From contig NZ_CAJQUA010000001.1 of the NCBI RefSeq assembly GCF_907163135.1, positions 201,001 to 265,000 of the forward strand: a DNA stretch of 64,000 nucleotides, written 5' to 3'. The translations under genes were made by a program, and so were the position numbers. Under the pieces are notes generated by a model. The model was not told the origin of the DNA. It saw only the letters and a program-made list of their open reading frames with translations, and did not search any database. How positions within the stretch are numbered: the stretch's first letter is position 1; each line of letters starts with the position of its first letter. Below, piece after piece: positions 37,576 to 50,763 of the stretch. The stretch comes from Brachymonas denitrificans (GTDB lineage Bacteria; Pseudomonadota; Gammaproteobacteria; Burkholderiales; Burkholderiaceae_C).

Positions 37576-38475
37576 TCAGGTGGAAGAAAGGGTGGCGCTG
37601 GCGCCATCGGGCATGCGCACGCGATGCCCCAGGTGTTCCCAGACAGGAGTGAGTCCGGATGGCAGCGGCGGCAGCAGGCCCAGGTCGAGCCGGCTTTCGC
37701 CGGGCGAGTGAAAGTCACTGCCGCGCGAGGCGTACAGGCCGAAATCCAGCGCCATCCGGTGGTAGACCTCGACCTCTTCCGCGGTGTGGCTGCAGGTAAC
37801 CACTTCCACCCCCTGGCCGCCCAACTGGCAGAAGCTGCTGAACAGCGCGTGCTCCTGTTGCGGCGTAAAGCCGTAGCGGGCCGGATGGGCAATGATGGCC
37901 ATGCCGCCGGCATCGCGGATCCAGCCAACCGCCTGCTCCAGCGTGGCCCATCGGTGCGGCACGAAGCCAGGCTTGCCTTCGGTCAGGAAGCGGCGGAACA
38001 CCTCGCCGATATCGGCGCAGGCGCCAATCTCGACCAGATAGCGCGCAAAGTGCGAGCGCGAGATCAGGTCCGGATTGCCGACATACCTGAGTGCGCCCTC
38101 GAAGGCGCCGGGAATGCCGACCTGCTCCAGCTGCCGGGCCATCTCACGCGCACGTTCCTCGCGGCCGCCGCGGGTGCGACGCAGGCCTTCGATCAGGGCA
38201 GGCTGGGTGTGGTCGATGCCGAGTCCGACGATATGTACCGTCTTGTCGGCCCAGGTCACGGAAATTTCCACACCGGCCAGGAAGGGCAGGCCAAGGGCCG
38301 CCGCTGCAGCAGCAGCGCGGTCAATGCCGCCGACTTCGTCATGGTCGGTCAGAGCCCACAGCTGCACGCCATTGGCGTGTGCGCGCTCTGCCAGCCATTC
38401 CGGAGTCTGCGTGCCGTCGGACACCACGGAATGGCAGTGCAGATCGGCGTTGAGCGAAGGGGAAAGGGTCAGCAT
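37576..38475 (-). CDS. rnm: PHP-domain phosphoesterase, RNase AM (YciV/TrpH) type
   Basis: A 299-residue metal-dependent phosphoesterase. The N-terminal PHP motifs are ADLHCHSVVSDG and ALTDHDEVGG, with further ligands in IIAHPARY and SRGSDFHSPGE. The length and motifs fit the YciV/TrpH group, shown in E. coli to act as a 5'-3' exonuclease on short RNA and 3',5'-bisphosphonucleotides. It precedes yciO by 51 bp. A TACAAT element 12 bases before the ATG is a promoter candidate. Confidence 0.87.
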   Translation of the reverse strand: MLTLSPSLNADLHCHSVVSDGTQTPEWLAERAHANGVQLWALTDHDEVGGIDRAAAAAAALGLPFLAGVEISVTWADKTVHIVGLGIDHTQPALIEGLRRTRGGREERAREMARQLEQVGIPGAFEGALRYVGNPDLISRSHFARYLVEIGACADIGEVFRRFLTEGKPGFVPHRWATLEQAVGWIRDAGGMAIIAHPARYGFTPQQEHALFSSFCQLGGQGVEVVTCSHTAEEVEVYHRMALDFGLYASRGSDFHSPGESRLDLGLLPPLPSGLTPVWEHLGHRVRMPDGASATLSST

Positions 38476-38518
38476 GTTCACCGGTTCATTGTAGGGAGCG
38501 CCAAAACCCTTTTTGCCA

Positions 38519-39496
38519 TCAGGTCTTGCGGGATTGCAGCTGTTCGGCCAGCTGGCGCAGCGCCTGGGTATGGGCGTTTTCGGGCATGCCGGCGGTTGCG
38601 GCGATGGCGCGCTGTGCCTCGGCCGCAGCGGCGCGGCGGGCGCCGTCAAGGGCTCCGGTATTGCGCACGATGGCCACCACGGCTTCGAGGGCGTCGACCG
38701 AGCCCTGCTCGATCGCATTGCGGATCACTGTGGCCTGCTCCGGCGTGCCTTCGCGCATGGCGATGATCAAGGGCAGCGTGGTCTTGCCTTCGCGCAGGTC
38801 GTCGCCCAGGTTCTTGCCCATGTCTTCCACCGTGCCTTCGTAATCCAGCACGTCGTCGATGATCTGGAATGCGGTACCCAGGGCCTGGCCATATTCGGCG
38901 CAGCGCTCCTCCTGGGCAGCATCGCAGCCGGCCAGTACGGCAGCGATACGGGTGCTGGCCTCGAACAGCTTGGCGGTCTTGGAGCGGATGACGTGGAGAT
39001 AGTCCTCTTCGCTCAGCGAAGCGTCGTGCATGTTGATGAGTTGCAGCACTTCGCCTTCGGAGATGATGTTGGTGGCATTGGCCAGGATGTCCATCACGCG
39101 CATGCTCTGCGTTTCCACCATCATCTGGAACGAGCGCGAATAGAGGAAGTCACCCACCAGTACGCTGGCCGGATTGCCGAAGGTGGCGTTGGCAGTGGGA
39201 CGGCCCCGGCGCAGGGTGGACTCGTCCACCACGTCGTCGTGGAGCAATGTGGCCGTGTGGATGAATTCGACCACTGCGGCCAGGCTGTAATGCTTGTCGC
39301 CCTTGTATTCGAGCGCCTCGGCCATCAGCAGCAGCAGGGCGGGGCGCAGTCGCTTGCCGCCGGCCGAGATGATGTATTGCGACACTTGTGCCACCAGCGG
39401 CACGCCCGTGGTCAGGCGGTCATGGATGACACGGTCCACCTGCTGCATGGCAGGCGCGATCAAGGCGAGGGCAGACGGGGGAGCGGAAGCAGACAA
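38519..39496 (-). CDS. ispB: Octaprenyl/polyprenyl diphosphate synthase
   Basis: About 325 residues when started at a TTG (39496), which has AGGA 9 bases upstream; no ATG exists before the conserved region except an internal one at residue 17. The two aspartate-rich motifs of trans-prenyltransferases are LLHDDVVDESTLRRG and QIIDDVLDYEG, and GGKRLRP is the isopentenyl-diphosphate site. It makes the ubiquinone side chain. It is divergent from rplU, the standard arrangement. Confidence 0.93.
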   Translation of the reverse strand: MSASAPPSALALIAPAMQQVDRVIHDRLTTGVPLVAQVSQYIISAGGKRLRPALLLLMAEALEYKGDKHYSLAAVVEFIHTATLLHDDVVDESTLRRGRPTANATFGNPASVLVGDFLYSRSFQMMVETQSMRVMDILANATNIISEGEVLQLINMHDASLSEEDYLHVIRSKTAKLFEASTRIAAVLAGCDAAQEERCAEYGQALGTAFQIIDDVLDYEGTVEDMGKNLGDDLREGKTTLPLIIAMREGTPEQATVIRNAIEQGSVDALEAVVAIVRNTGALDGARRAAAAEAQRAIAATAGMPENAHTQALRQLAEQLQSRKT

Positions 39497-39805
39497 GATG
39501 GTTGTCCTGGACACGGAAAACGGAGGGCCGAACCAAAGCCTGGATGGAATATCCGGCCCGGTGTGTAAGCATTCATTATAGGGAGTGGCGGGGCCCGTCC
39601 CCGGGGAGCGGGGCGGGTCGGGCAATACTTTGCGGGTACTGTTGCGCAGTTGCCCGGGCCGGTCCCGGCCCGCCGCAGGAGCTTGACTGCCGCGGGGTTT
39701 GTGCCATCGAGCCAACGGAGCTTGCTCCGCTAGACAATTCATAGTAGAATCATTGGCTTGCTGGAAATCCGTCCGGCAAGATTTCAATGTATTGAGGTTT
39801 ACACA
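39497..39805. promoter_or_regulatory. Divergent promoters of ispB and rplU-rpmA
   Basis: For rplU (plus): TTGCTC (39722-39727), a 17-base spacer and TAGAAT (39745-39750), giving a leader of about 50 nt. For ispB (minus): a perfect TATAAT (39575-39580 in complement) without a good -35. Nothing else is recognised in the gap. Confidence 0.6.
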
Positions 39806-40117
39806 ATGTACGCAGTCATAAAAACCGGTGGCAAGCAGTATCGCGTTGCTGCTGGCGACAAGATCAAAGTAGAACAGATTGCTGCGGACGAAGGTAAAGA
39901 GATCACCATTGATCAGGTTCTGGCCGTCGGCAACGGCGACAGCCTGACTGTGGGTTCTCCCCTGGTTTCCGGCGCAACCGTGGTGGCCAAAGTGGTCGCC
40001 CATGGCAAACACGACAAGGTCCGCATCTTCAAGATGCGTCGCCGCAAGCACTATCAGAAGCGCCAGGGCCATCGCCAGCAGTTTACCGAGCTGGAAATTG
40101 CCTCCATCAACGCTTGA
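39806..40117 (+). CDS. rplU: 50S ribosomal protein L21
   Basis: A 103-residue ribosomal protein beginning [20 protein letters not shown] and ending with the basic [20 protein letters not shown] segment typical of bL21. First gene of the rplU-rpmA operon. Confidence 0.98.
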   Translation: MYAVIKTGGKQYRVAAGDKIKVEQIAADEGKEITIDQVLAVGNGDSLTVGSPLVSGATVVAKVVAHGKHDKVRIFKMRRRKHYQKRQGHRQQFTELEIASINA

Positions 40118-40137
40118 TGCACCAAGGAGAGTAACTC

Positions 40138-40398
40138 ATGGCACAGAAAAAAGGCGGCGGCTCTACGCGCAACGGGCGTGATTCCAAGCCCAAGATGCTG
40201 GGTGTGAAGGCATTCGGCGGCCAGTTGATCAGCGCTGGTTCCATCATCGTGCGTCAGCGCGGTACCCGTTTCCACGCTGGCAACAACGTGGGCGTGGGCA
40301 AGGACCACACCCTGTTCGCCCTGGTGGACGGCCACGTGTCCTTCGGTCAGCGCGGCGCGCTGAACAAGTCCGTGGTGGACATCACGCCTGCCGAATAA
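40138..40398 (+). CDS. rpmA: 50S ribosomal protein L27
   Basis: An 86-residue ribosomal protein. [19 protein letters not shown] is the canonical bL27 N-terminus that reaches toward the peptidyl-transferase centre. AAGGAG lies 9 bases before the ATG, and rplU ends 20 bp upstream. A hairpin follows at 40441. Confidence 0.98.
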   Translation: MAQKKGGGSTRNGRDSKPKMLGVKAFGGQLISAGSIIVRQRGTRFHAGNNVGVGKDHTLFALVDGHVSFGQRGALNKSVVDITPAE

Positions 40399-40440
40399 GC
40401 AGCGTATGCCCCTCCGGGTCAGGCTACGGCCTGATCCCCA

Positions 40441-40467
40441 GCAAGCCCCGTCCTGTGCGGGGCTTGC
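40441..40467 (+). terminator. Terminator after rplU-rpmA
   Basis: GCAAGCCCC (40441-40449) and GGGGCTTGC (40459-40467) form a perfect 9-bp stem, followed by a moderately U-rich CTGTTTCT. It lies 42 bp past the rpmA stop. Confidence 0.75.
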
Positions 40468-40649
40468 CTGTTTCTGGCGTCGGCAGAAAGCAGCACGGTG
40501 GCCGGTTCCATGGCCTTGAAGGCGCCGGAGGGCGGATGTTCCGTGGCCGGCATGCCGGTTTTGGCTTGGGCCGCGACGGCCCATCCCCTACAATCAATGA
40601 TTCAACGGTGCAGGGTTCTGCGCCTGGATGCGTGTTGCGCATCCCCTGA

Positions 40650-41837
<1,188 letters not shown>

Positions 41838-41892
41838 TGCCCATGTGGCCGCGCCGGCGGTCGCTCCTGTTCCCATTGCCGTCCTTTTTCCC

Positions 41893-43041
41893 ATGCCCAC
41901 TGACCAGACCCTGAGCCATCCCGCAGCGATGCTGCAGCACGCCCGCCGCATTGTGGTCAAGGTGGGGTCCAGCCTGGTCACCAACGAAGGACGCGGCCTG
42001 GACGAGCAGGCCATCGGCGAGTGGTGCCGGCAACTGGCCGCGCTGCGCGCCGACGGCCGCGAAGTGATCATGGTATCCAGCGGCGCGGTGGCAGAAGGCA
42101 TGAAGCGGCTGGGCTGGCACACGCGCCCGCGCGAGCTGAACGAACTGCAGGCGGCGGCAGCAGTCGGCCAGATGGGCCTGGCGCAGATGTACGAAACCAA
42201 GCTGCGCGAGAATGGCCTGGCCTCCGCGCAGGTGCTGCTCACGCATGCCGACCTGGCCGACCGTGAGCGCTATCTCAATGGCCGCTCCACGCTGGTCACG
42301 CTGCTCGAACTGGGTGTGCTGCCGGTGATCAACGAGAATGACACGGTGGTCAACGACGAGATCAAGTTCGGTGACAACGACACGCTGGGCGCTTTGGTGG
42401 CCAACCTGGTGGAGGCCGACCTGCTGGTGATCCTGACCGACCAGAAGGGCCTGTTCAGCGCTGATCCGCGCAAGCATCCGGATGCCACGCTGGTGGCGGT
42501 GGGGCAGGCCGGCGACCCCGCGCTGGAAGCCATGGCAGGCGGTGCCGGCAGTTCCGTCGGCACTGGCGGCATGCTGACCAAGATCCTCGCGGCCAAGCGT
42601 GCGGCCGGTTCGGGCGCCAGTACCGTGATTGCCTGGGGGCGCGAACCCGATGCGCTGCTGCGCCTGGTGCAGGGCGAAGTGGTGGGCACCGTGCTGGTGG
42701 CGCCGACGCAGAAGCTGCAGGCGCGCAAGCAGTGGATGAAGGACCACCTCAAGCTGCATGGTTCGGTGATGGTGGATGCCGGCGCCGCTGCCATGCTGCA
42801 GCAGGGTGGCAAGAGCCTGCTGCCCATCGGCATGACCGAGGTGCAGGGCGAGTTCCGTCGCGGCGAGGTGATTGCGGTGCGCAATCCCGAAGGCGTGGAA
42901 ATCGCGCGGGGTCTGGCCAACTATTCCAGCTACGAGGCGCGCCAGCTGTGTCGCAAGCCGTCCAGCCAGTTCGAGGCGCTGCTCGGCTACACCGCCGAAC
43001 CGGAAATGGTGCACCGCGACAATATGGTGCTGAGCCGCTGA
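41893..43041 (+). CDS. proB: Glutamate 5-kinase
   Basis: A 382-residue kinase that starts proline synthesis by phosphorylating glutamate. The amino-acid-kinase domain ([33 protein letters not shown]) is followed by a PUA domain ([20 protein letters not shown]). The ATG at 41893 gives the usual length. The last codons, ctg agc cgc tga, are themselves the first one and a half copies of an 8-bp tandem repeat that continues past the stop. Confidence 0.96.
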   Translation: MPTDQTLSHPAAMLQHARRIVVKVGSSLVTNEGRGLDEQAIGEWCRQLAALRADGREVIMVSSGAVAEGMKRLGWHTRPRELNELQAAAAVGQMGLAQMYETKLRENGLASAQVLLTHADLADRERYLNGRSTLVTLLELGVLPVINENDTVVNDEIKFGDNDTLGALVANLVEADLLVILTDQKGLFSADPRKHPDATLVAVGQAGDPALEAMAGGAGSSVGTGGMLTKILAAKRAAGSGASTVIAWGREPDALLRLVQGEVVGTVLVAPTQKLQARKQWMKDHLKLHGSVMVDAGAAAMLQQGGKSLLPIGMTEVQGEFRRGEVIAVRNPEGVEIARGLANYSSYEARQLCRKPSSQFEALLGYTAEPEMVHRDNMVLSR

Positions 43042-43101
43042 GCCGCTGAGCCGCTGAGCCGCTGAGCCGCTGAGCCGCTGAGCCGCTGAGCCGCTGAGCC
43101 G
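43030..43101. repeat. Nine perfect tandem copies of the octamer CTGAGCCG
   Basis: The 8-bp unit CTGAGCCG is repeated nine times without a mismatch. The array covers the last codons and stop of proB and runs to 16 bp from the stop of the convergent CNP1-like gene. The proB reading frame meets its TGA inside the second copy, so loss or gain of copies leaves ProB unchanged as long as two or more remain. Confidence 0.97.
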
Positions 43102-43117
43102 CGGCCCGGCGGTTCGT

Positions 43118-43657
43118 TTACATGCCGGCCGGGTCCATCCACGCCGCCTTGCCGCGTTTGATCATGCGGCGGGCCTCCTTGGTGGAGATCGGCGGGGCGT
43201 AGCTTTCGCAGATGCCGTTGCGCGCCAGATTCTTGGCGTGGCGCGAGCGGGCGTCATGCAGGTCCGACCATTCCGTCTTCACTTCCTGCCAGCCGGGTGG
43301 CGTGGCGCCGAAGTCGTAGCGTGCATAGGTCTTGACTTCATAGGTGCGGCAGCGAATGCCCTGATAGTAGGCCGAGCGGGCCCCCTCGCTGCTTTGCAGC
43401 AGCATCACGTAGCGCACCACGCCATCCGGCGCCAGTTCCACGCTGTCCAGGTCGACGCCCACCTTGAGCGTCGAATAACCCGGTTGCTCTACCGTCACCA
43501 GATTGCGCGTACTCAGCGCGGGTGCCGGCGGCACGGGCGCCTCTTTCCAGGGGCCGACTTCCTCTTCGCCGGCATACTGGGCCAGCGCGCTGCCACCCGC
43601 AAGAGCGGCGGACAGGCCCAGCAGCAGGACAGAAACGGGGCGGAACAGGCGGATCAT
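43118..43657 (-). CDS. CNP1-like family protein (exported)
   Basis: A 179-residue protein with a signal peptide ending SALAQ. The central region ([38 protein letters not shown]) matches the neisserial CNP1-like family, a betaproteobacterial periplasmic or envelope family of unknown function. Its ATG overlaps the rppH stop by 4 bases (ATGA), so it is translationally coupled to rppH. Confidence 0.85.
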   Translation of the reverse strand: MIRLFRPVSVLLLGLSAALAGGSALAQYAGEEEVGPWKEAPVPPAPALSTRNLVTVEQPGYSTLKVGVDLDSVELAPDGVVRYVMLLQSSEGARSAYYQGIRCRTYEVKTYARYDFGATPPGWQEVKTEWSDLHDARSRHAKNLARNGICESYAPPISTKEARRMIKRGKAAWMDPAGM

Positions 43658-44316
43658 GAGGGATTCTTTCGCGAAGGCGTGCCGGCGGCCGGCACGCAGG
43701 GTGGTTGCGGATCGAAACTGGCATCCGGCGGCAGATCGAAACCTGGCGTTGCATCCTGCGGAGCTTGCAGCCGGCCGTCCGGACGCTGCGCCTGACGGTC
43801 GCGCTGCTTGTAGCTGGAGCGCAGGTAGCGGTTGCGCTGGTCGTTGCGCGGCAGAAAGCGCGCCAGCTCGGTCAGCGCCATCTCGTAGACGCCGCGCTTG
43901 AACTCCACCACCACGTCCAGCGGCACCCAGTAGTCATTCCAGCGCCAGGCGTCGAATTCGGGGTGGTCGGTGGCGCGCAGGTCGAGCTCCCAGTCGCCTG
44001 CCATCAGTTGCAGCAGGTACCAGATCTGCTTCTGGCCCTTGTAGTGGCCGCGCGCTTCGCGGCGGATATAGCGGTCGGGCACTTCATAGCGCAACCAGTC
44101 TCGGGTGCGGGCAACAATGCGCACGTGGTGCGGGAAGAGTCCGACTTCTTCCCGCAGCTCGCGGAACATGGCCTGTTCGGGCGATTCCCCGCGATCTATG
44201 CCGCCTTGGGGGAACTGCCAGCTGTGGGTGCGGATGCGCTTCCCCCAGAACACCTGATTCTTACGGTTGAGCAAGATGATGCCGACGTTGGGACGGAACC
44301 CTTCCCGGTCGAGCAT
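43654..44316 (-). CDS. rppH: RNA pyrophosphohydrolase
   Basis: A 220-residue Nudix hydrolase that converts 5'-triphosphate RNA ends to monophosphates and so triggers RNase E-dependent decay. The start [18 protein letters not shown] and the Nudix box [20 protein letters not shown] with the EEVGL ending are diagnostic. It is longer than the E. coli protein (176 residues) by a polar C-terminal tail rich in Gln, Arg and Pro. It is divergent from proS. Confidence 0.96.
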   Translation of the reverse strand: MLDREGFRPNVGIILLNRKNQVFWGKRIRTHSWQFPQGGIDRGESPEQAMFRELREEVGLFPHHVRIVARTRDWLRYEVPDRYIRREARGHYKGQKQIWYLLQLMAGDWELDLRATDHPEFDAWRWNDYWVPLDVVVEFKRGVYEMALTELARFLPRNDQRNRYLRSSYKQRDRQAQRPDGRLQAPQDATPGFDLPPDASFDPQPPCVPAAGTPSRKNPS

Positions 44317-44450
44317 GATCAACTCCAATTCTTTAATTGGACTCATTATGCACGGCTGCCCGCCGTTATCAACGAGAATAACACCTATAGCCCCGCCCGC
44401 AGCTTCAGCATTGCGGCGTGGCACTGTGTTGTCAGAACCATTGCAATTCC

Positions 44451-46196
<1,746 letters not shown>

Positions 46197-46210
46197 ACAG
46201 GTTGTTTCCG

Positions 46211-46843
46211 ATGAATGCACGGCGCCGCCAATGGCTGAAGCAGGCCACGCGCTGGAGCCTTGGGGGCCTGGCGCTGGCAGGCGGCGGCCTGCCGCTTGCC
46301 GCCCTGGCAGGAGCGCAAAAGGAGGAGCATCTCGCCGACTCGGTGCGCACCGCACTGAGCGCCGCCGTGCAGGCCTCGGCGCCGCCCGCGCCGGTTTTCG
46401 GCGATCGCAAGTCCGAGATGGAGTATCAGGCCTGGCTCGCCGCCATGAAGCGTCGGCTGGGCGCGCGCATGATCGACGATTTCACCCGCCACGAGTTCCT
46501 GCAGACGGTCTGGTACGAATCCGCCCGCGCCGGGCTGGAGGTGTCGCTGGTGCTGGGCCTGATCCAGGTCGAAAGCAACTTCCGCAAGTTCGCCATCTCG
46601 GCCGTCGGAGCACGCGGACTGATGCAGGTGATGCCCTTCTGGGCGCGCGTGATCGGCGATGGCGACGCCAGCAAGCTGTTTCACCAGCAGACCAACCTGC
46701 GCTTCGGCTGCGTCATCCTGCGCTACTACCTGCAGCGCGAGAACGGCAACCTCTTCTACGCGCTGGGCCGCTACAACGGTTCGCGCGGGCAGGCAAAGTA
46801 TCCCAATGCCGTACTTGGGGCGCAGCGCAACTGGCTACTGTAA
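46211..46843 (+). CDS. Lytic transglycosylase with probable Tat-type signal
   Basis: A 210-residue exported enzyme starting 14 bp after proS. The N-terminus RRRQWLKQATRWSLGGLALA resembles a twin-arginine signal (RRxWLK instead of RRxFLK). The SLT domain has catalytic glutamate in LIQVESNFRKFA, GARGLMQVMPFWA, and ALGRYNGSRG near the end. It probably cleaves peptidoglycan. The family commonly follows proS in betaproteobacteria. Confidence 0.87.
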   Translation: MNARRRQWLKQATRWSLGGLALAGGGLPLAALAGAQKEEHLADSVRTALSAAVQASAPPAPVFGDRKSEMEYQAWLAAMKRRLGARMIDDFTRHEFLQTVWYESARAGLEVSLVLGLIQVESNFRKFAISAVGARGLMQVMPFWARVIGDGDASKLFHQQTNLRFGCVILRYYLQRENGNLFYALGRYNGSRGQAKYPNAVLGAQRNWLL

Positions 46844-46939
46844 AGCGCAGGCAGACTGCAACCGGGAGCGGAGCCATGGCGGCGGGCAGCAGCAGGCACC
46901 CAGAGCCGCTGGCTCGCCCCTCAAGCCGCGCATCCCGGT

Positions 46940-47212
46940 TCAGCGGATGCGCCGCACCCAGATGACATTCACGGTGACCAGGCCGGCCAGGACGGCATAC
47001 AGGCTGGTCATGTTCCCCCATTGATCGCGGCCGAGCATGATCAGCAGCGGTATGGCAATCATGACGACAGTGGTCAGTATCATGCGGCGGCCAATGGCGC
47101 GCGCGTATTCCGGCGGGCGCTGTTTCAGCCCCCGGATGCCTTGCAGCATCTGCCAGACGGCCGACACCGTCAGCGCCAGCACCAGGCCCAGCAGGATTTC
47201 GGTCTGCGTCAT
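46940..47212 (-). CDS. Small two-helix membrane protein coupled to argH
   Basis: A 90-residue protein with hydrophobic segments at about residues 4-22, 44-60 and 68-86, consistent with two or three membrane helices. Its ATG overlaps the argH stop codon by 4 bases (ATGA), which strongly suggests cotranslation. I recognise no family and cannot assign a function. Confidence 0.7.
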   Translation of the reverse strand: MTQTEILLGLVLALTVSAVWQMLQGIRGLKQRPPEYARAIGRRMILTTVVMIAIPLLIMLGRDQWGNMTSLYAVLAGLVTVNVIWVRRIR

Positions 47213-48663
47213 GCCTGATCCGCCTGCAGACGCGCCTGGTGGCGGGTGATTTGCGCCTGCACCTGGGCCGGAGCGGTACCGCCCAGCGTGTTGCGGGCGT
47301 TGAGCGAGGCTTCCAGCGTCAGGGCACTGTCGAACACATCCTGCTCCACGTCGCGATTGAAACCCTGCAGCGTTTCCAGCGGCAGTTCGGCCAGATCCAC
47401 GCCCTGGTCCTGCGCCGTCTTGACGGCATGGGCCACCACTTCGTGCGCGTCGCGGAAGGGCAGGCCCTTCTTCACCAGATAGTCGGCCAGGTCGGTGGCG
47501 GTGGCATAGCCCTTGCTCGCAGCCGCGCGCATGGCGGCGGCATTGACGGTGATGCCGCCTTCCTTGGCGCCGGTCTGGGCATTGGTCTGCCCGCCGATCA
47601 TCTCGGCAAAGATGCGCAGGGTGTCGCGCACGGTATCGACCGTGTCGAACAGCGGCTCCTTGTCTTCCTGGTTGTCCTTGTTGTAGGCCAGCGGCTGGCC
47701 CTTCATCAGGGTGATCAGGCCCATCAGGTGGCCGACCACGCGGCCGGTCTTGCCACGCGCCAGTTCCGGCACGTCCGGGTTCTTCTTCTGCGGCATGATG
47801 GACGAGCCGGTGGTGAAGCGGTCGGCAATGCGGATGAAGCCGAAGTTCTGGCTCATCCACAGGATCAGCTCCTCGCTCAGGCGCGAGACGTGCACCATGA
47901 TGAGCGAGGCCGCTGCGGTGAATTCGATGGCGAAGTCGCGGTCGCTCACGGCATCCAGACTGTTATGGCAGACGCCTTCCATGCCCAGCGTCTGCGCCAC
48001 GCGCTCGCGATCGAGCGGGTAGGTGGTACCGGCCAGCGCGGCGCTGCCCAGCGGCAGGCGGTTCACGCGCTTGCGCACATCGGCCAGACGCTCTTCGTCA
48101 CGGGCAAACATTTCCACATAGGCCAGCAGGTGATGCGCAAAGCTCACCGGCTGCGCCACCTGCAGGTGGGTGAAGCCGGGCAGGATCACGTCCACGTTCT
48201 TCTCGGCTACGGCCAACAGCGCGGATTGCACCTCGCGCAGCAGGCCGCTGATCAGGTCGATCTCGGCGCGCAGCCACAGGCGGATGTCGGTGGCGACCTG
48301 GTCATTGCGGCTGCGGCCGGTGTGCAGGCGCTTGCCGGCGTCGCCCACCAGTTGCGTCAGGCGCGCTTCCAGATTCAGGTGCACGTCTTCCAGTTCCAGC
48401 TTCCATTCGAAGGTGCCGGCCTCGATCTCGCTGCGGATCTGCGCCATGCCGCGCTGGATGGCGGCGTAGTCCTCGTCCTGGATGATGCCCTGGGCGGCCA
48501 GCATCTCGGCATGCGCCAGGCTGCCCTGCATGTCGGCCTGCCACAGGCGCTTGTCGAAGAATACGCTGGCGGTATAGCGTTGCACCAGCTCGCTCATCGG
48601 TTCGCTGAACAGGGCGGACCAGGCCTGGGACTTGGTATCGAGTTGGTTGTGGGAGCTGGACAT
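47209..48663 (-). CDS. argH: Argininosuccinate lyase
   Basis: A 484-residue fumarase/aspartase-superfamily enzyme that splits argininosuccinate to arginine and fumarate. The signature [12 protein letters not shown] carries the catalytic serine, and [16 protein letters not shown] and [16 protein letters not shown] are typical. The ATG at 48663 gives the standard length. A TACAAT element about 160 bp upstream on the same strand is a promoter candidate. Confidence 0.97.
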   Translation of the reverse strand: MSSSHNQLDTKSQAWSALFSEPMSELVQRYTASVFFDKRLWQADMQGSLAHAEMLAAQGIIQDEDYAAIQRGMAQIRSEIEAGTFEWKLELEDVHLNLEARLTQLVGDAGKRLHTGRSRNDQVATDIRLWLRAEIDLISGLLREVQSALLAVAEKNVDVILPGFTHLQVAQPVSFAHHLLAYVEMFARDEERLADVRKRVNRLPLGSAALAGTTYPLDRERVAQTLGMEGVCHNSLDAVSDRDFAIEFTAAASLIMVHVSRLSEELILWMSQNFGFIRIADRFTTGSSIMPQKKNPDVPELARGKTGRVVGHLMGLITLMKGQPLAYNKDNQEDKEPLFDTVDTVRDTLRIFAEMIGGQTNAQTGAKEGGITVNAAAMRAAASKGYATATDLADYLVKKGLPFRDAHEVVAHAVKTAQDQGVDLAELPLETLQGFNRDVEQDVFDSALTLEASLNARNTLGGTAPAQVQAQITRHQARLQADQA

Positions 48664-48970
48664 GGTGGAAGCTGGAATGGAAGGCCGGGACAGGATGCGC
48701 CATGCACTACAAAAGGCACTTGAAAGCATGGTGCAGCAAGGCGGCGGGCGGCCAGCAAAGCGCGCGCATGATGCGCGCCTGCTTCAGCGTCAATTCGCGC
48801 CCCGACAGATAAAACCTTGATTGTAGCGAAGGCCCTTGCCGCACGCAGCATCGGGCCGGGGCTGCAGACGAGGCGGGTGGCGCCCGGGGCGGGGCAACCG
48901 TGCTAGCATGTGCGCCATTCTCTGTATGCGCTGTCCTCTGCGGCATTGCGCCGTCCTGCTGCTGTCTGTC
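48664..48970. promoter_or_regulatory. Divergent argH-hemC intergenic region
   Basis: No gene is seen. It contains GCGCGCATGATGCGCGC (48762-48778), an inverted repeat with 8-bp arms around one base. It also has TACAAT toward argH (complement of 48820-48825) and TAGCAT toward hemC (48904-48909). The palindrome could be an operator or a leader hairpin of argH. Confidence 0.4.
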
Positions 48971-49921
48971 ATGTCCATCGAGTCCACCCAAGCCCCCCTG
49001 CAACTCACCATCGCCACCCGCGAAAGCCGTCTGGCCCTCTGGCAGGCGGAGCACGTCAAGGCCTTGCTGGAGGCGCAGGGGCACAGTGTCACGCTGTTGG
49101 GCATGACCACCCAGGGTGACCAGATTCTGGATCGCAGCCTGAGCAAGGTGGGAGGCAAGGGCCTGTTCGTGAAAGAGCTGGAAGTGGCCCTCGAAGAAGG
49201 CCGCGCCGACATCGCCGTGCACTCGCTCAAGGACGTGCCCATGGATTTGCCGGCCGGCTTCGAGCTGGTCTGCGTGATGGAGCGCGAGGATCCGCGCGAT
49301 GCCTTCGTGTCGCCGCGCTACGAGAGCCTGTCCGCGATTCCGCATGGCGGCGTGGTGGGCACCTCCAGCCTGCGCCGCACCGTGCTGCTGCGCGCCGCAC
49401 GCCCCGACCTGCGCATCGAGCCGCTGCGCGGCAACCTCGACACGCGCCTGCGCAAGCTGGATGAAGGCCAGTACGACGGCATCGTGCTGGCAGCAGCCGG
49501 CCTCAAGCGTCTGGAACTGGAACAGCGCATCCGCCATGTGATGGAGCCGCAGCAGATGCTGCCCGCAGCCGGGCAGGGTGCCCTGGGCATCGAGATCCGC
49601 TCCGGCCGGCCGGAGCTGGTGGCCGCGTTGCAGCCGCTGGTGCATATGCCGACCTGGCTGCGCGTAAGCGCCGAGCGCGCCGTGAGCCGCGCCATGGGCG
49701 GCAGCTGCTCCATGCCGCTGGCCGCCTATGCCACGCTGCAGGGCGATCTGCTGCAGATCGACGCTGCCTGGGGCGATGACCAAGCCGCAGGGGCGGTGTC
49801 GCTGGTACGCGCCACGGCCAGTGCCCCGGTGGCCACGCTGGCCGAAGCCACGGCCCTGGGCGAACAGGTGGCCCGCGAGCTGATCGCGCAGGGCGCACGA
49901 CCGGCGACTGCGGCGCACTGA
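48971..49921 (+). CDS. hemC: Porphobilinogen deaminase (hydroxymethylbilane synthase)
   Basis: A 316-residue enzyme that polymerises four porphobilinogens. [43 protein letters not shown] and the dipyrromethane-cofactor cysteine in [13 protein letters not shown] are present. I prefer the ATG at 48971 to longer in-frame starts with a Cys-rich leader. It begins the hemC-hemD-hemX-hemY run. Confidence 0.96.
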   Translation: MSIESTQAPLQLTIATRESRLALWQAEHVKALLEAQGHSVTLLGMTTQGDQILDRSLSKVGGKGLFVKELEVALEEGRADIAVHSLKDVPMDLPAGFELVCVMEREDPRDAFVSPRYESLSAIPHGGVVGTSSLRRTVLLRAARPDLRIEPLRGNLDTRLRKLDEGQYDGIVLAAAGLKRLELEQRIRHVMEPQQMLPAAGQGALGIEIRSGRPELVAALQPLVHMPTWLRVSAERAVSRAMGGSCSMPLAAYATLQGDLLQIDAAWGDDQAAGAVSLVRATASAPVATLAEATALGEQVARELIAQGARPATAAH

Positions 49922-49926
49922 GAGCC

Positions 49927-50763
49927 ATGTCCGGGGCGCCCATCGTCATCATCACCCGGCCCGAGCCGCAGGCGAGCGAATGGGCGCAGGCCCTGCAGCA
50001 GGATCTGGGCCCGCGCGCACAGGTGCTGGTGCTGCCGCTGATCGAGATTGCGGGTGTGGAGCATCCCGCCTACCGCGAACGGCTGCAGGTGGCCTGGGAA
50101 CAGCTGCCCGAAACCGCCGCCGCCTTCTTCGTGAGTGTGCCTGCGGTCGAGCATTTCTTTGCAGCCGTACCGGATGCGGCCGCACGCTGGAATGCCCTGC
50201 AGGTGCGTGCCTGGGCCCCCGGTCGCGGCACCTTGCACGCGCTGCTGGCGGCCGGTGTGAGCCCGGAGCGGATCGACAGTCCGCCCCAGGACGCTGCCCA
50301 GTTCGATTCCGAAACCCTCTGGCCCCTGATCCAGCCGCAGCTGGCCGCTGCGCGCGCGGCCGGCCAATGCGTGCTGCGCGTGCGTGGCACCGATGATCCA
50401 CAGCCCGATGCCATGCATCCCGACTACGGCTCCGGGCGCGACTGGATGGGTGAACAGCTGGTGCAGGCCGGGATCAGGGTGCGTACGGTTGTTGCATATC
50501 AGCGACAGGCTCCGCGCTGGACCGACGCGCAACGCGAGGCGGTGCGCCAGCTGGCCGACGCGCGCCATCTGTGGCTCTGGAGCAGTTCCCAGGCGCTGCA
50601 GAACCTGCAAAAGCTGCTGCCGCAGCAGGATTGGAGCCGTGCCTGCGCTCTGGCTACCCATCCGCGCATCGCCGGCAAGGCCGCCGCGGCCGGCTATCAA
50701 AGTGTTCTCCAGACCCGTCCTACACTGCATGACGTAAGCCAATCGATACAATCGTGGCTATGA
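49927..50763 (+). CDS. hemD: Uroporphyrinogen-III synthase
   Basis: A 278-residue protein of the HEM4 family, which cyclises hydroxymethylbilane with inversion of ring D. The family is weakly conserved; the assignment rests on the start VIITRPEPQASEWAQALQ, FFVSVPAVEHFFAAVP, the C-terminal LWLWSSSQALQNL, and the position between hemC (5-bp gap) and hemX (4-bp overlap). Confidence 0.92.
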   Translation: MSGAPIVIITRPEPQASEWAQALQQDLGPRAQVLVLPLIEIAGVEHPAYRERLQVAWEQLPETAAAFFVSVPAVEHFFAAVPDAAARWNALQVRAWAPGRGTLHALLAAGVSPERIDSPPQDAAQFDSETLWPLIQPQLAAARAAGQCVLRVRGTDDPQPDAMHPDYGSGRDWMGEQLVQAGIRVRTVVAYQRQAPRWTDAQREAVRQLADARHLWLWSSSQALQNLQKLLPQQDWSRACALATHPRIAGKAAAAGYQSVLQTRPTLHDVSQSIQSWL

